A DNA stretch of 7,325 nt, taken from positions 1 through 7,325 of the forward strand of contig DAHWJX010000048.1 of the NCBI GenBank assembly GCA_027343965.1. The letters are read 5' to 3'. The stretch comes from JAKACU01 sp021821185 (lineage in GTDB: Bacteria; Bacillota; Bacilli; Alicyclobacillales; SLC66). How positions within the stretch are numbered: the first letter of the stretch is position 1; each line of letters starts with the position of its first letter. The position numbers and the translations under genes were made by a program. Below are positions 1-6,447 of the stretch, piece by piece. Under the pieces are notes generated by a model. The model saw only the letters and a list, made by a program, of their open reading frames with translations, was not told the DNA's origin and ran no database searches.

Positions 1-61
1 TTACTTGTCCCTCCCCTATAACCCCCTTGTCGCCCCGATGCATTACCTCCGACTTCGAGAT
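1..61 (-). other. Operon downstream edge, possible start of a fifth gene
   Basis: This short stretch follows the stop of the carbonic-anhydrase-like gene in the direction of operon transcription. On the minus strand it has a GGAGG (50-46) almost touching an ATG (43-41), which opens a frame of 14 codons to the window edge. It also has a second purine-rich, Shine-Dalgarno-like run, AGGGGAGGG, at about 17-9. The first spacing (2 nt) is too short for a normal start, so the second run may serve a start just beyond the edge. No hairpin terminator is visible, which suggests that the operon goes on. The product cannot be named. Confidence 0.25.
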
Positions 62-556
62 TTAGGAAACTTTAACTTCGGTTAGTTCACCCTTCTCCTT
101 GTCCATTAATAATCCGTGAACTGTAAAACCAGATGGCAGCAGTGGATGTTCCCGCAGCAACTTCACACTTTTTTGTACACTCTCAGTTACCGTTTTGCTT
201 CCTTGTAGCCATTCATCAAGAGTGACACCCGGGAACTCCGGCATACAACGAGTAAAGAGGAAATCAACGGTTTTGGCCTTTTCTGGTATCCCATCTTGTT
301 CATATAGTTTGGCTCGTACATCGCGGCGTTGGTCATCTGTTGTACCAACCACGACCACTTCCTCAACATTACCTTGATATATTGCCAAGATGATGGCACG
401 CATAAGGTCGCCAAACGGTTGGGCGATTTCGGGTCCATAAACTTGTAAAGTCATCATGTTTTCTATATTGATGTTGGTCATCTGTTGTAGTAGCTGCGGT
501 AATTCTTGATCCACCCCGGTCAAAAACAGGACTTTTGCGTTTTTATTGAAGTTCAT
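62..556 (-). CDS. Beta-carbonic-anhydrase-like protein lacking zinc ligands (YbcF-like)
   Basis: A soluble protein of 164 residues with the layout of a short beta-class carbonic anhydrase. The first strand, KVLFLTGVDQEL (8-19), stands where CxDxR normally lies. PFGDLMRAIILAIYQGNVEEVVVVGTTDDQ (47-76) matches the family's LRSLxLAVxxLGVxEIVVVGHTDCG region. HPLLPSGFTVHGLLMDKEKGEL (137-158) matches the C-terminal strand. The zinc ligands are replaced: Cys by Gly14, His by Thr72, Cys by Asp75. The Asp of the Asp-Arg dyad remains (Asp16), but Arg is Glu18. Known enzymes need these residues, so CO2 hydration is unlikely; a structural or regulatory role is inferred. The start at 556 is chosen because AAGAGGAGG (574-566) lies 9 nt upstream. 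A longer frame from 595 starts directly after the previous stop and has no such site. It is the last complete gene of the dab operon, and its neighbours resemble B. subtilis ybcF/ybcI. Confidence 0.85.
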   Translation of the reverse strand: MNFNKNAKVLFLTGVDQELPQLLQQMTNINIENMMTLQVYGPEIAQPFGDLMRAIILAIYQGNVEEVVVVGTTDDQRRDVRAKLYEQDGIPEKAKTVDFLFTRCMPEFPGVTLDEWLQGSKTVTESVQKSVKLLREHPLLPSGFTVHGLLMDKEKGELTEVKVS

Positions 557-565
557 AACGCAATA

Positions 566-574
566 CCTCCTCTT
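566..574 (-). promoter_or_regulatory. Ribosome binding site of the carbonic-anhydrase-like gene
   Basis: AAGAGGAGG, 9 nt before the ATG at 556. It decides the start of this gene in favour of Met-Asn-Phe over the upstream in-frame ATG at 595. Confidence 0.75.
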
Positions 575-595
575 AATTGTGTTTACCCTCTGCAT

Positions 596-961
596 CTATG
601 AAAAAGTGCTCCCTAAATCCTTTGAAAGTCGAAATACCATGACCCGCTCCCCAGTACACGTGCTGATATCTGTATGGAAGCTGACGACATCCAGACAAGT
701 GGTGTTGAGAATTATCTCCTTTAAATCCTCGACACCTGATTCCACCAAACTAGTCCGAGTTTTTTTTATTGAAAGCAAACCCTCTTTATCCTGACAAAGC
801 GAATATTCGGCAGGGGTTAAGATGCCGCGTAAGGTGACAATAATCATATCCCGTAAAATATCTGATTTAACATTGAGAGAGCCACGCCCAAGATAATCCT
901 TCTCCCATTGCGTTAAAGCCCTGCTGATTTCAGACTCGGTTGCACCTTTTGATTTAGTCAT
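596..961 (-). CDS. DUF2294 family protein (YbcI-like)
   Basis: A small soluble protein of 121 residues, full length for DUF2294. Family marks seen are EISRALTQWEKDYLGRGS (11-28), then DILRDMIIVTLRGILTPAE (34-52), KKTRTSLVES (66-75) and the C-terminal DVVSFHTDISTCTGERVMVF (91-110). There is no signal peptide or membrane segment. The biochemical function of DUF2294 is not known. From memory, B. subtilis YbcI is of this family and is encoded with ybcC (dabA), so a link to DAB-driven carbon uptake is inferred from context. The start codon lies inside the end of dabA (8-nt overlap, ATGACTAA) and has AAAGGAGGG just upstream, so translation is probably coupled to dabA. The carbonic-anhydrase-like gene follows after 39 nt. 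Confidence 0.88.
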   Translation of the reverse strand: MTKSKGATESEISRALTQWEKDYLGRGSLNVKSDILRDMIIVTLRGILTPAEYSLCQDKEGLLSIKKTRTSLVESGVEDLKEIILNTTCLDVVSFHTDISTCTGERVMVFRLSKDLGSTFS

Positions 962-3608
962 GATTTCCCTCCTTTATGACGTTCCAGTGCCCCTTTGAAT
1001 CGATGGTTGCAAGGCGAATCCATCCATTTTGTACCTTTTGGTGGAATGCGAGATCGTGCTCCATCAAGCGCTCTACATATTCATCTGGTGCTTCGATGAC
1101 CACCAGCAACCGCAGGGGTGCATGATAGAACGCTCCATCAGATTTCATAACAGACTGCCAAGGGAGCCCAGTTAACAAATCACTTGCGTTCCCTTGCATG
1201 ACACCAAAACCAGCCGTCACTGTCTGCGTGGCTTTATTCCCGCTGCCATAATAATGAGGTGCGACGGTCGACGCATAATACTGTAGGTTTACCCACTGAG
1301 CGACTGTCGCCGGGCCCGCGATGATGCTTGAAAGTAGAGTACCATCATAATCATCGTGCCAGTCATAGGAATGCAAAAAGACTCTCCCGTCCAAGTTGCA
1401 GTCCTTGGTAAGTCGGCGGGTGCCTATGATAAATGCAGCGTTACGCGCTAGCCCCCATTCCGGGCGCACCTCACTCCAATCTTCAGCAAGGCGTTGCATC
1501 TCGGTATTCGGGTTGTTGAAATGAAAGCCAAGATTGGGCAACCGAGATAATTGCTCTGCGTTGACGCGTTCACTAACCTTTGACAACGCCTCACAAATGC
1601 GACCAAACGCCGCTTGTGCTCCTTCTGATAGTTCAGGAACATACAGCCAACGTAATTGATTGAACGTTGTGATATGCTCGGCGGCTGCAAACATCGTGTC
1701 CTCCGGGATTTTAATCCCTTCAGTTTCAAGAGCTTCTCTCACTCGTGCCTGGTTACACAACGTTGCCAATACCCGCGCATTGAACCCGCCTGACGCTCCG
1801 CCGCAAGCGCCACAGTCTAACGCAGCGGCATACGGGTTGTTGGTGCTACGACTGCCATGCCCACAAATGATAACTAAAGGCGCAAAGTCCTCAGTTAACC
1901 CCATCATTTTGAGCAATTGACTTACATACTGCACTTTCTCTTCTTCAGAAAAACCAACTGGCAACCCCGCCTTCATTTGCAAGTAATCCAGCGAAAGTTC
2001 CGTCGAGGGTTTTTGCAACCACTTACTTTGTAGCTGTCTAAAGATGCGACCGGCTCTACGCGGGAAAAAGCTACGCGCCAGCATCTGCAGGCTAAGCCAT
2101 GGGCCGCTTACCTCTGGCAACAATAAGCTGGTCAGCATGTTTTGTTTCATCGTTCGAAACGTATGCGTTACGGAATTTGCTGCCTGTCGGCGTTGCTGAT
2201 ATGATTCGAAATCAGTCTTGGAAGCAAATTCATTTATTTTGTGTTTCGGTTTGAGCATCACCGGTAAGGACGCGTGACTGTGTTTACTGCCGAGTTCACA
2301 CGTCTCAATTGGCAATCCAAAAAAACCAGCAACGCCAAACGTCTCAAAAGGACCTGCTTTTTCAAGTGCTCGACGAAAAGGCTCTGAACGTGTATCAATA
2401 CAAAATGCCAATTGTGCCGACACAGGCTTTTCCACATGGGATATAGGCTTTTTCGATATGATCATTTTTTTCAATCGTTCTTCGTATGTTTGTTCCCAAG
2501 CTTCCAGCCAAAGGCGTCTACGGAGTAAGTCATCAAAACGATAGGCGAGCGTCAGGTGTGCCCTTTGTTGCGTAGCCGATAATTGTGACCAATCTTCAAT
2601 CGGTAAATCACCCCAATGAACCCACGCTGCAATCAGTCGAATAAGAAGCGCTTGTTCTTCGGATGGTTGTTCAGGTAAGGGCAAGTAAGATTGAACCAAA
2701 GCCCATTCCATAGAAATCCGAACTGCCAAATACTCAGTTAACAGTGAATTTTCTTGATATGTTTGTTGCGAGCGCCATAGCATCATTCCTGCCCAACCCG
2801 GCAAGGCAAGTAAATGCGCCTCAAGATAGTTCTGTATCTGAGACGGAGGGATTTCAAGCGCTGATAATGCTTCCTTCAAAGCACTTGTCGCTTCTTTCGG
2901 ACAATTTTTCAAGAGTTGACGTTGCGACCGGTTAAGTGCCGGGTCGTATTGCACAAGACGGTGCCAAGCCCGATAGAAACTTTCCTGGCGATTTGGTAGT
3001 GACCAAGCTGCATGGGACCCATCTAAGAACAACTTGCAGCACTTAATCACGTGGCGATTAAGGTCTTCTTCCACTTTTATGCCGCTCTGCCGCTGAGGAC
3101 GGAAACTCAATGTTTGCACAGGGGGTGTCTTAATAACTGGCAAAGTGAGACTACTCAGTTTCTTTGCCCAACCCCCTAACTCCGTTGCTGCCAATAGATT
3201 GGCGGGCAGGTCATCCAACTGAAGTGCAGCTCGACAGAATCGTTCTGCAACATCACGTGGCAATTTTAGAGGCTGCGAATCAAGCCAATGTTGTAGCCCT
3301 TTTTCGAGCAACGTTGGATCAATTTCGCCTCGATTCTTCGCATCCTGCAGTAATAGAGCACTCGGATATATATCCACGTCACGAAGGTCTTTGAGCCAAC
3401 GTGCAATTTGTTCAAACGACTGCTCTTCAAGGCCCGTCCAAGGACTACGTGCCGCAAAAGATGCAATAGGTCCGAGCGGTGCAATGACTCGGCTGGCGGA
3501 ACTCACCCAATCATTAATGCCATTGGTCGAAACAAGGTTTAGAACATCAGGTACTGACATACCCTGTTGTAAACCGTGTCGATCTGGAAATATTAACGTT
3601 CCATCCAT
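954..3608 (-). CDS. dabA: DabA, zinc subunit of the DAB inorganic carbon uptake system (DUF2309/UPF0753)
   Basis: DabA is the cytoplasmic, peripheral membrane partner of DabB. It has a carbonic-anhydrase-like zinc site and is thought to convert CO2 to bicarbonate in one direction, driven by the cation gradient that DabB uses. The 884 residues carry the Bacillus-type N-terminal signature FAARSPWTGLEEQSFEQIARWLKDLRDVDIYPS (51-83). The predicted active site is complete: Cys403 and Asp405 in FCIDTRSEPFRR, His584 in IICGHGSRSTNNPYAAALDCGACGG, and Cys599 in the same block. The spacings (2 and 15 residues) match those of the characterised Halothiobacillus protein. Other conserved blocks are FGVAGFF (424-430) and VAPHYYGSGNKATQTVTAGFGVMQGNASDLLTGLPWQSV (782-820). 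The gene starts inside dabB (16-nt overlap) behind AAGGAGGT and ends inside the DUF2294 start. No frameshift or missing key residue is seen. This is B. subtilis YbcC's family; identification is firm, while activity is inferred. Confidence 0.96.
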   Translation of the reverse strand: MDGTLIFPDRHGLQQGMSVPDVLNLVSTNGINDWVSSASRVIAPLGPIASFAARSPWTGLEEQSFEQIARWLKDLRDVDIYPSALLLQDAKNRGEIDPTLLEKGLQHWLDSQPLKLPRDVAERFCRAALQLDDLPANLLAATELGGWAKKLSSLTLPVIKTPPVQTLSFRPQRQSGIKVEEDLNRHVIKCCKLFLDGSHAAWSLPNRQESFYRAWHRLVQYDPALNRSQRQLLKNCPKEATSALKEALSALEIPPSQIQNYLEAHLLALPGWAGMMLWRSQQTYQENSLLTEYLAVRISMEWALVQSYLPLPEQPSEEQALLIRLIAAWVHWGDLPIEDWSQLSATQQRAHLTLAYRFDDLLRRRLWLEAWEQTYEERLKKMIISKKPISHVEKPVSAQLAFCIDTRSEPFRRALEKAGPFETFGVAGFFGLPIETCELGSKHSHASLPVMLKPKHKINEFASKTDFESYQQRRQAANSVTHTFRTMKQNMLTSLLLPEVSGPWLSLQMLARSFFPRRAGRIFRQLQSKWLQKPSTELSLDYLQMKAGLPVGFSEEEKVQYVSQLLKMMGLTEDFAPLVIICGHGSRSTNNPYAAALDCGACGGASGGFNARVLATLCNQARVREALETEGIKIPEDTMFAAAEHITTFNQLRWLYVPELSEGAQAAFGRICEALSKVSERVNAEQLSRLPNLGFHFNNPNTEMQRLAEDWSEVRPEWGLARNAAFIIGTRRLTKDCNLDGRVFLHSYDWHDDYDGTLLSSIIAGPATVAQWVNLQYYASTVAPHYYGSGNKATQTVTAGFGVMQGNASDLLTGLPWQSVMKSDGAFYHAPLRLLVVIEAPDEYVERLMEHDLAFHQKVQNGWIRLATIDSKGHWNVIKEGNHD
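967..975 (-). promoter_or_regulatory. Ribosome binding site of the DUF2294 gene
   Basis: AAAGGAGGG lies inside the last codons of dabA, 5 nt before the ATG at 961. Its strength supports the overlapping start and independent re-initiation on the operon mRNA. Confidence 0.7.
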
Positions 3609-5146
3609 CGTGTTTTACCTCCTTGCGAGTACGGCATAGCTGTAAGATACTTTGGGTGGCTTTCGATCGAGTCGTGATAGGGTTCGCCCAAATGTACGAG
3701 CCAAAGATACACGACAGCAGAGAAAGTAGAAGATGGATGGCGAGATAACCACGCACCAGTCACACTGCTGGTCAATAAGATGAATAAAACCAAAATAATG
3801 GATGATGTATGCGGTTGGACTCCTTGCGAAACGGTTCCGTGCAACAGTACATAGAAAGCGGCAAGAATAATGCTGAACACGATTAACGCTCCTGCTAATA
3901 GGGTAAACCCCACAGTTCGCCCAATACGCCCTACACCTGAAGTCACAAGATGTGACCAAGCAAACGACACAGACCATCCTAGGAGTAGAGCACTAATCAT
4001 ATCGTAACCTCTGCCTTTAACAATGAACCAAAACCCAATCCCCACGAAAAGACCTAAGATGATCCCTGCAGTTCTCCATAAAAATGATGTTTGTGTGGTT
4101 GTTGCCCGAACTGCTTGTTCGTTGTGATGTACCGCAGAGCCAGCTTGTAAGAAAAGGGCGGATTTGAATAGCCCATGCAACACGGCGTGAATGATGGCTG
4201 CCAAATAAGCACCTAATGAACATTGAATCAGCATGAACCCCATCTGTGCGATTGTTGATCCCACTAATTGGCGTTTGTAATCCACTTGAACCAAAATAGT
4301 TCCGGTCCCAAGCAATACTGAAATACCAGAGAGCACAATTAAAACGATTGGTGCTAAATCGCCACTAAAAATGGGAGCGAACCGCGCCAGAATAATTCCA
4401 CCCGCGTTCACAACACCCGCATGCATCACTGCTGACACTGGTGTTGGAGCGACAACCGAGTCCAATAACCAGCGTTGGAAAGGATATTGCGCTGCTGGAA
4501 TTGCCACCGCGATCACCAATAACAGGGCTATGCCAGTCCTCTCCCACGAGCTCAGTTGCACCAGACTGCCTTGGGTAAGCGTAAGTGAAAACTGCCAGTG
4601 TCCCGTCATCAACGCAAGCCAGGTTATCGCTAACAACAAAATAATCCAACTAAGCGCAAACAGTCGGCCAGCACGGACAGCCGCACTTTTAGCTACTCGC
4701 CAATCTCGATTCAACCTTATGAGCAATGTCAGCCCAAGCAGTGTAGCTCCCCAACACACAAGCAGAAGGCGGAGATCATTGCTTAACCAAGCGAGTGAAG
4801 CGGAACCCGTCGTGAGCGTCAAAAGCGCAAAATATCCCCGATAATTTCGATCACCAAGTAGTTGTCGGACGGAATAGCGTTGTACAACCAAACCGATCGT
4901 AAGGACAAACAACGTTGCCAACCAAGCTAAGGGATCAAGGCGCCACGGACCAAAAATAACTTTCGTGCTATTCGTGACTAAATTCAATAGTGCAATCAAC
5001 GGAGGCAGCCCGCATATACGAACGTGAATACGAACAAAATTCAAGGGAACACGTGGATGCAATATAACCATGGCGCTTAACGCCAACATCGCAAGGGATA
5101 AAAAAAATATTGTCGGCAATGATAACAATTTCAGCGTGACTAACAT
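3593..5146 (-). CDS. dabB: DabB, NuoL/ND5-like membrane subunit of the DAB inorganic carbon uptake system
   Basis: A polytopic membrane protein of 517 residues from the proton-conducting transporter family (NADH-quinone oxidoreductase subunit 5/NdhF-like, no other complex I genes nearby). About 14-16 hydrophobic segments are visible. The family core is clear: PFQRWLLDSVVAPTPVSAVMHAGVVNAGGIILARFAPIF (222-260), then QLVGSTIAQMGFMLIQCSLGAYLAAIIHAVLHGLFKSALFLQAGSAVHH (293-341). The latter holds His320, His324 and Lys328, typical ion-path positions. In the helix that carries the key Glu of complex I NuoL (WEGVG), this protein reads WGATL (132-136), so that Glu is missing. The expected role is to let cations in and power DabA. 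The start at 5146 follows AGGGGGTG (5158-5151), only 4 nt upstream. It is the first gene of the operon, overlaps dabA by 16 nt, and is often annotated ndhF in Bacillus. The pairing with dabA makes DabB the best name. Confidence 0.93.
   Translation of the reverse strand: MLVTLKLLSLPTIFFLSLAMLALSAMVILHPRVPLNFVRIHVRICGLPPLIALLNLVTNSTKVIFGPWRLDPLAWLATLFVLTIGLVVQRYSVRQLLGDRNYRGYFALLTLTTGSASLAWLSNDLRLLLVCWGATLLGLTLLIRLNRDWRVAKSAAVRAGRLFALSWIILLLAITWLALMTGHWQFSLTLTQGSLVQLSSWERTGIALLLVIAVAIPAAQYPFQRWLLDSVVAPTPVSAVMHAGVVNAGGIILARFAPIFSGDLAPIVLIVLSGISVLLGTGTILVQVDYKRQLVGSTIAQMGFMLIQCSLGAYLAAIIHAVLHGLFKSALFLQAGSAVHHNEQAVRATTTQTSFLWRTAGIILGLFVGIGFWFIVKGRGYDMISALLLGWSVSFAWSHLVTSGVGRIGRTVGFTLLAGALIVFSIILAAFYVLLHGTVSQGVQPHTSSIILVLFILLTSSVTGAWLSRHPSSTFSAVVYLWLVHLGEPYHDSIESHPKYLTAMPYSQGGKTRWMER
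3617..3624 (-). promoter_or_regulatory. Ribosome binding site of dabA
   Basis: AAGGAGGT, a near-perfect Shine-Dalgarno sequence within the 3' end of dabB, 8 nt before the dabA ATG at 3608. It fixes the overlapping start and suggests translational coupling of the two DAB subunits. Confidence 0.8.
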
Positions 5147-5244
5147 CCTGCACCCCCTGTTAAAACCGACATCAAAATTATTCTTAAATCGATAATCACA
5201 AAAATGGGCGGGTTTTGTCCTTTCTCAATGAGTATTTTTCCAAC
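5147..5244 (-). promoter_or_regulatory. dabB leader and likely operon promoter region
   Basis: This AT-rich stretch lies between the terminator-like hairpin and dabB, so the operon promoter should lie here if that hairpin works. The best hexamers I find on the minus strand are TTGTGA (5201-5196) and TAATTT (5180-5175) with a short 15-nt spacing, which is weak. An AAAACCGACA copy (5162-5171, plus-strand reading) lies just before the ribosome binding site AGGGGGTG (5158-5151) and could be a regulator site. The exact promoter is uncertain. Confidence 0.3.
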
Positions 5245-5312
5245 AAAAAAACCGACAAGTTCAAAAAGCAATGGTCTTTTCGTGGCCATTACATTCCGAA
5301 AATTGTCGGTTT
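5245..5312 (-). terminator. Terminator-like hairpin upstream of dabB
   Basis: Read on the minus strand, AAACCGACAA (5312-5303) pairs perfectly with TTGTCGGTTT (5258-5249), and the stem runs straight into seven T (5251-5245). The 44-nt loop contains a smaller nested stem, AATGG/CCATT. This is the form of an intrinsic terminator with an unusually large loop. It most simply ends transcription of whatever lay upstream (the open stretch at 5386-5520), insulating dabB. It could instead be an attenuator in a long dabB leader, since a further TGTCGGTTTT copy (5171-5162) could pair with the same left arm. Confidence 0.6.
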
Positions 5313-5385
5313 ACTATCAACTAACCAAATAGGTTTTTTGAAAAGTCTACCTAGATAAATTCAATTCAATTTTTCTTATGCTATT

Positions 5386-5520
5386 TTACTCGTTATCCGG
5401 CATGCCGTCAAGTTCTCGGTTTGGAGGGCATTCTATAAACCCCATCTTGCTACCCATTGCCGAAATAATCACCAAAAAACCGCCGTGATGTTTGGAATAC
5501 ACGACTGTCGCGCCTGTAGT
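5386..5520 (-). pseudogene. 44-codon open stretch, possible gene 3' end of unknown identity
   Basis: An open minus-strand frame that ends at TAA (5388-5386), about 75 nt before the terminator-like hairpin, as a real gene end would. The peptide begins TTGATVVYSKHHGGFLVIIS and continues to ...ELDGMPDNE; it has a short hydrophobic strand and an acidic tail. I do not recognise it. Upstream it is closed by a stop at 5523-5521, next to the transposase remnant, so it may be the tail of a gene cut off by the insertion. Possible internal starts (GTG or ATG) have no convincing ribosome binding site. It could also be a chance open stretch. Confidence 0.3.
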
Positions 5521-5524
5521 CTAA

Positions 5525-6109
5525 TTATACATAATGAGTGGAGTTTATATATGGTGCATATTTGCAATAAGGGCTCTGCCAGTTATAAAAGACGAGAAGT
5601 TCTTCCTTGGCAAGGGCCTCTTCCTTGCGTTTGTACGAGAGCTTCTCATCAGTGAACTCCACTGCAAGAAACGCTTGTACACCTTTTTATGTGAGGATGT
5701 CACTGACCTTGAGCATCACAGACTGTGTGCTTGTTTTCCGACCTCGGTGGGGTTTGTCCAACCATGCCTGGTATTCTGTCAATGCGTTCTCTGCTTCCTC
5801 TAACGCGGACACACGGAAGGCTTCATCATCTGCCTTTGCCTTGAGGGGATTGTGGCAGAGAATATAGCGGGCATCTTGGCCCTCTTCATCGTCCTCTACA
5901 GCAGGGGCAGGCACCTCGAGGTAGCTGAGGTTACCACGCAGTTAGCTGTAAGCTGAGATGTCGTTGTATTGTATTTGATAAATTCGTTTTGAGATCTGCT
6001 CGATGCGCATGAGGTGATCCATATACTGAACCAGCATCAAAAACGACACCTCCTTTCCTCCGTTCCTCCGCAACCAAGCCCCTCCTGTCGCAACTCTCGT
6101 TTGTTTCAT
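5525..6109 (-). pseudogene. Decayed transposase, IS1634/IS4-like
   Basis: One minus-strand frame can be followed from an ATG at 6109 to a stop at 5527-5525. It is interrupted by two in-frame TAA codons (5944-5942 and 5689-5687). The middle part reads YLEVPAPAVEDDEEG, then DARYILCHNPLKAKADDEAF and SALEEAENALTEY, resembling the RYVVCxNPxxAxxDxxxRExxLxxxExxL region of IS1634-type DDE transposases. After the second stop, KGVQAFLAVEFTDEKLSYK and EEALAKEELL continue the same family pattern (usually followed by DGxYVLxT, lost here). At about 195 codons it is far shorter than the usual 450-600 residues; the N-terminal 55 codons fit the family poorly, and the catalytic core is gone. Stop codons plus deletions mean no function. 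No convincing terminal inverted repeats were found, so the insertion's limits are unknown. The family name rests on remembered motifs. Confidence 0.6.
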
Positions 6110-6179
6110 AATCCCTGCCGTTGGGATGCTATTTCTTGGGCAATTTTACACTGTCAGCGTCCGCCACCACCGTACTATG

Positions 6180-6225
6180 CAACAAAGACCGCCCTTCCTT
6201 TTTACTCAGAAGGCGGTCTTTGTTG
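6180..6225. terminator. Strong bidirectional intrinsic terminator, probably of the tRNA locus
   Basis: The arms CAACAAAGACCGCC...TTC (6180-6197) and GAAGGCGGTCTTTGTTG (6209-6225) pair over about 17 bp with one bulged C, around an 11-nt loop. The GC-rich core is flanked by A-rich and T-rich outer parts, so it can act on both strands. It lies about 27 nt beyond the CCA end of the tRNA-Val fragment, in the direction of tRNA transcription, as expected for the original tRNA transcription unit. Confidence 0.7.
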
Positions 6226-6251
6226 TTCACTTTATTGCTATAATGCGTTTT

Positions 6252-6296
6252 TGGTGCGACTGATAGGAATCGAACCTATGACCCCCACCGTGTCAG
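6252..6296 (-). tRNA. 3' half of tRNA-Val(GAC), likely attachment site remnant
   Basis: Reading the minus strand: anticodon loop CTGACAC (6296-6290, anticodon GAC), 3' anticodon stem GGTGG, variable loop GGGTC, T arm ATAGG-TTCGATT-CCTAT, acceptor strand CAGTCGC, then A and encoded CCA (6254-6252). All these parts are canonical. The 5' half is absent: the five bases before the loop (CTCAA) cannot form the stem with GGTGG (CCACC expected), and no D arm or 5' acceptor strand (GCGACTG expected) follows. Homology thus stops at the anticodon loop, a common crossover place for tyrosine integrases. The integrase gene begins about 225 nt away on the side of the missing half, so this is read as attL or attR. 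It is not a working tRNA gene. Confidence 0.8.
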
Positions 6297-6362
6297 TTGA
6301 GCATGTCCCCGTCCCGTCAATCTTAACCCCCACAAGCCTTGCCACACAAGCACAGAGAGTAA

Positions 6363-6392
6363 TTGTGAGAATATGGTTCGCCATGTTTTAAT
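6363..6392 (+). promoter_or_regulatory. Candidate promoter of the integrase
   Basis: TTGTGA (6363-6368) and TTTAAT (6387-6392) with 18 nt between them. A small inverted repeat, ATGG-TTCG-CCAT (6373-6384), fills the spacer and could be an operator. It would give a leader of roughly 120 nt before the integrase start. The prediction rests on hexamer likeness only. Confidence 0.3.
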
Positions 6393-6447
6393 AAATTTGA
6401 GGGGCCCAATCCGCAGCCAGAAACTGGTTGCCAGGGCCTATTTTTAG

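Noticed and set aside
557..595. N-terminal extension of the carbonic-anhydrase-like protein from an ATG at 595
   Set aside because: It would translate the strong AAGAGGAGG as codons, and the 13 extra residues do not fit the family; the ATG at 556 is well placed behind that site.
5240..5320. CRISPR or iteron array from the repeated TGTCGG motif
   Set aside because: The copies are only 6-10 bp, differ in orientation and spacing, and two are simply the arms of one hairpin; no regular repeat-spacer pattern exists.
5534..5867. Two overlapping plus-strand open frames of 86-89 codons
   Set aside because: They lie opposite the transposase-like remnant, which has recognisable motifs on the minus strand; the plus frames have none.
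6290..6325. Complete tRNA-Val gene continuing into 6297-6325
   Set aside because: The sequence GCTCAACTG next to the loop loosely recalls a D arm, but the anticodon stem cannot pair and no 5' acceptor strand complementary to CAGTCGC is present.
6014..6391. Plus-strand open frame of 125 codons containing LIGIEPMTP
   Set aside because: The peptide comes from reading the complement of the tRNA-Val fragment and the terminator; LIGIEPMTPT-like strings are a usual artefact of tRNA antisense translation. No ribosome binding site or family likeness.
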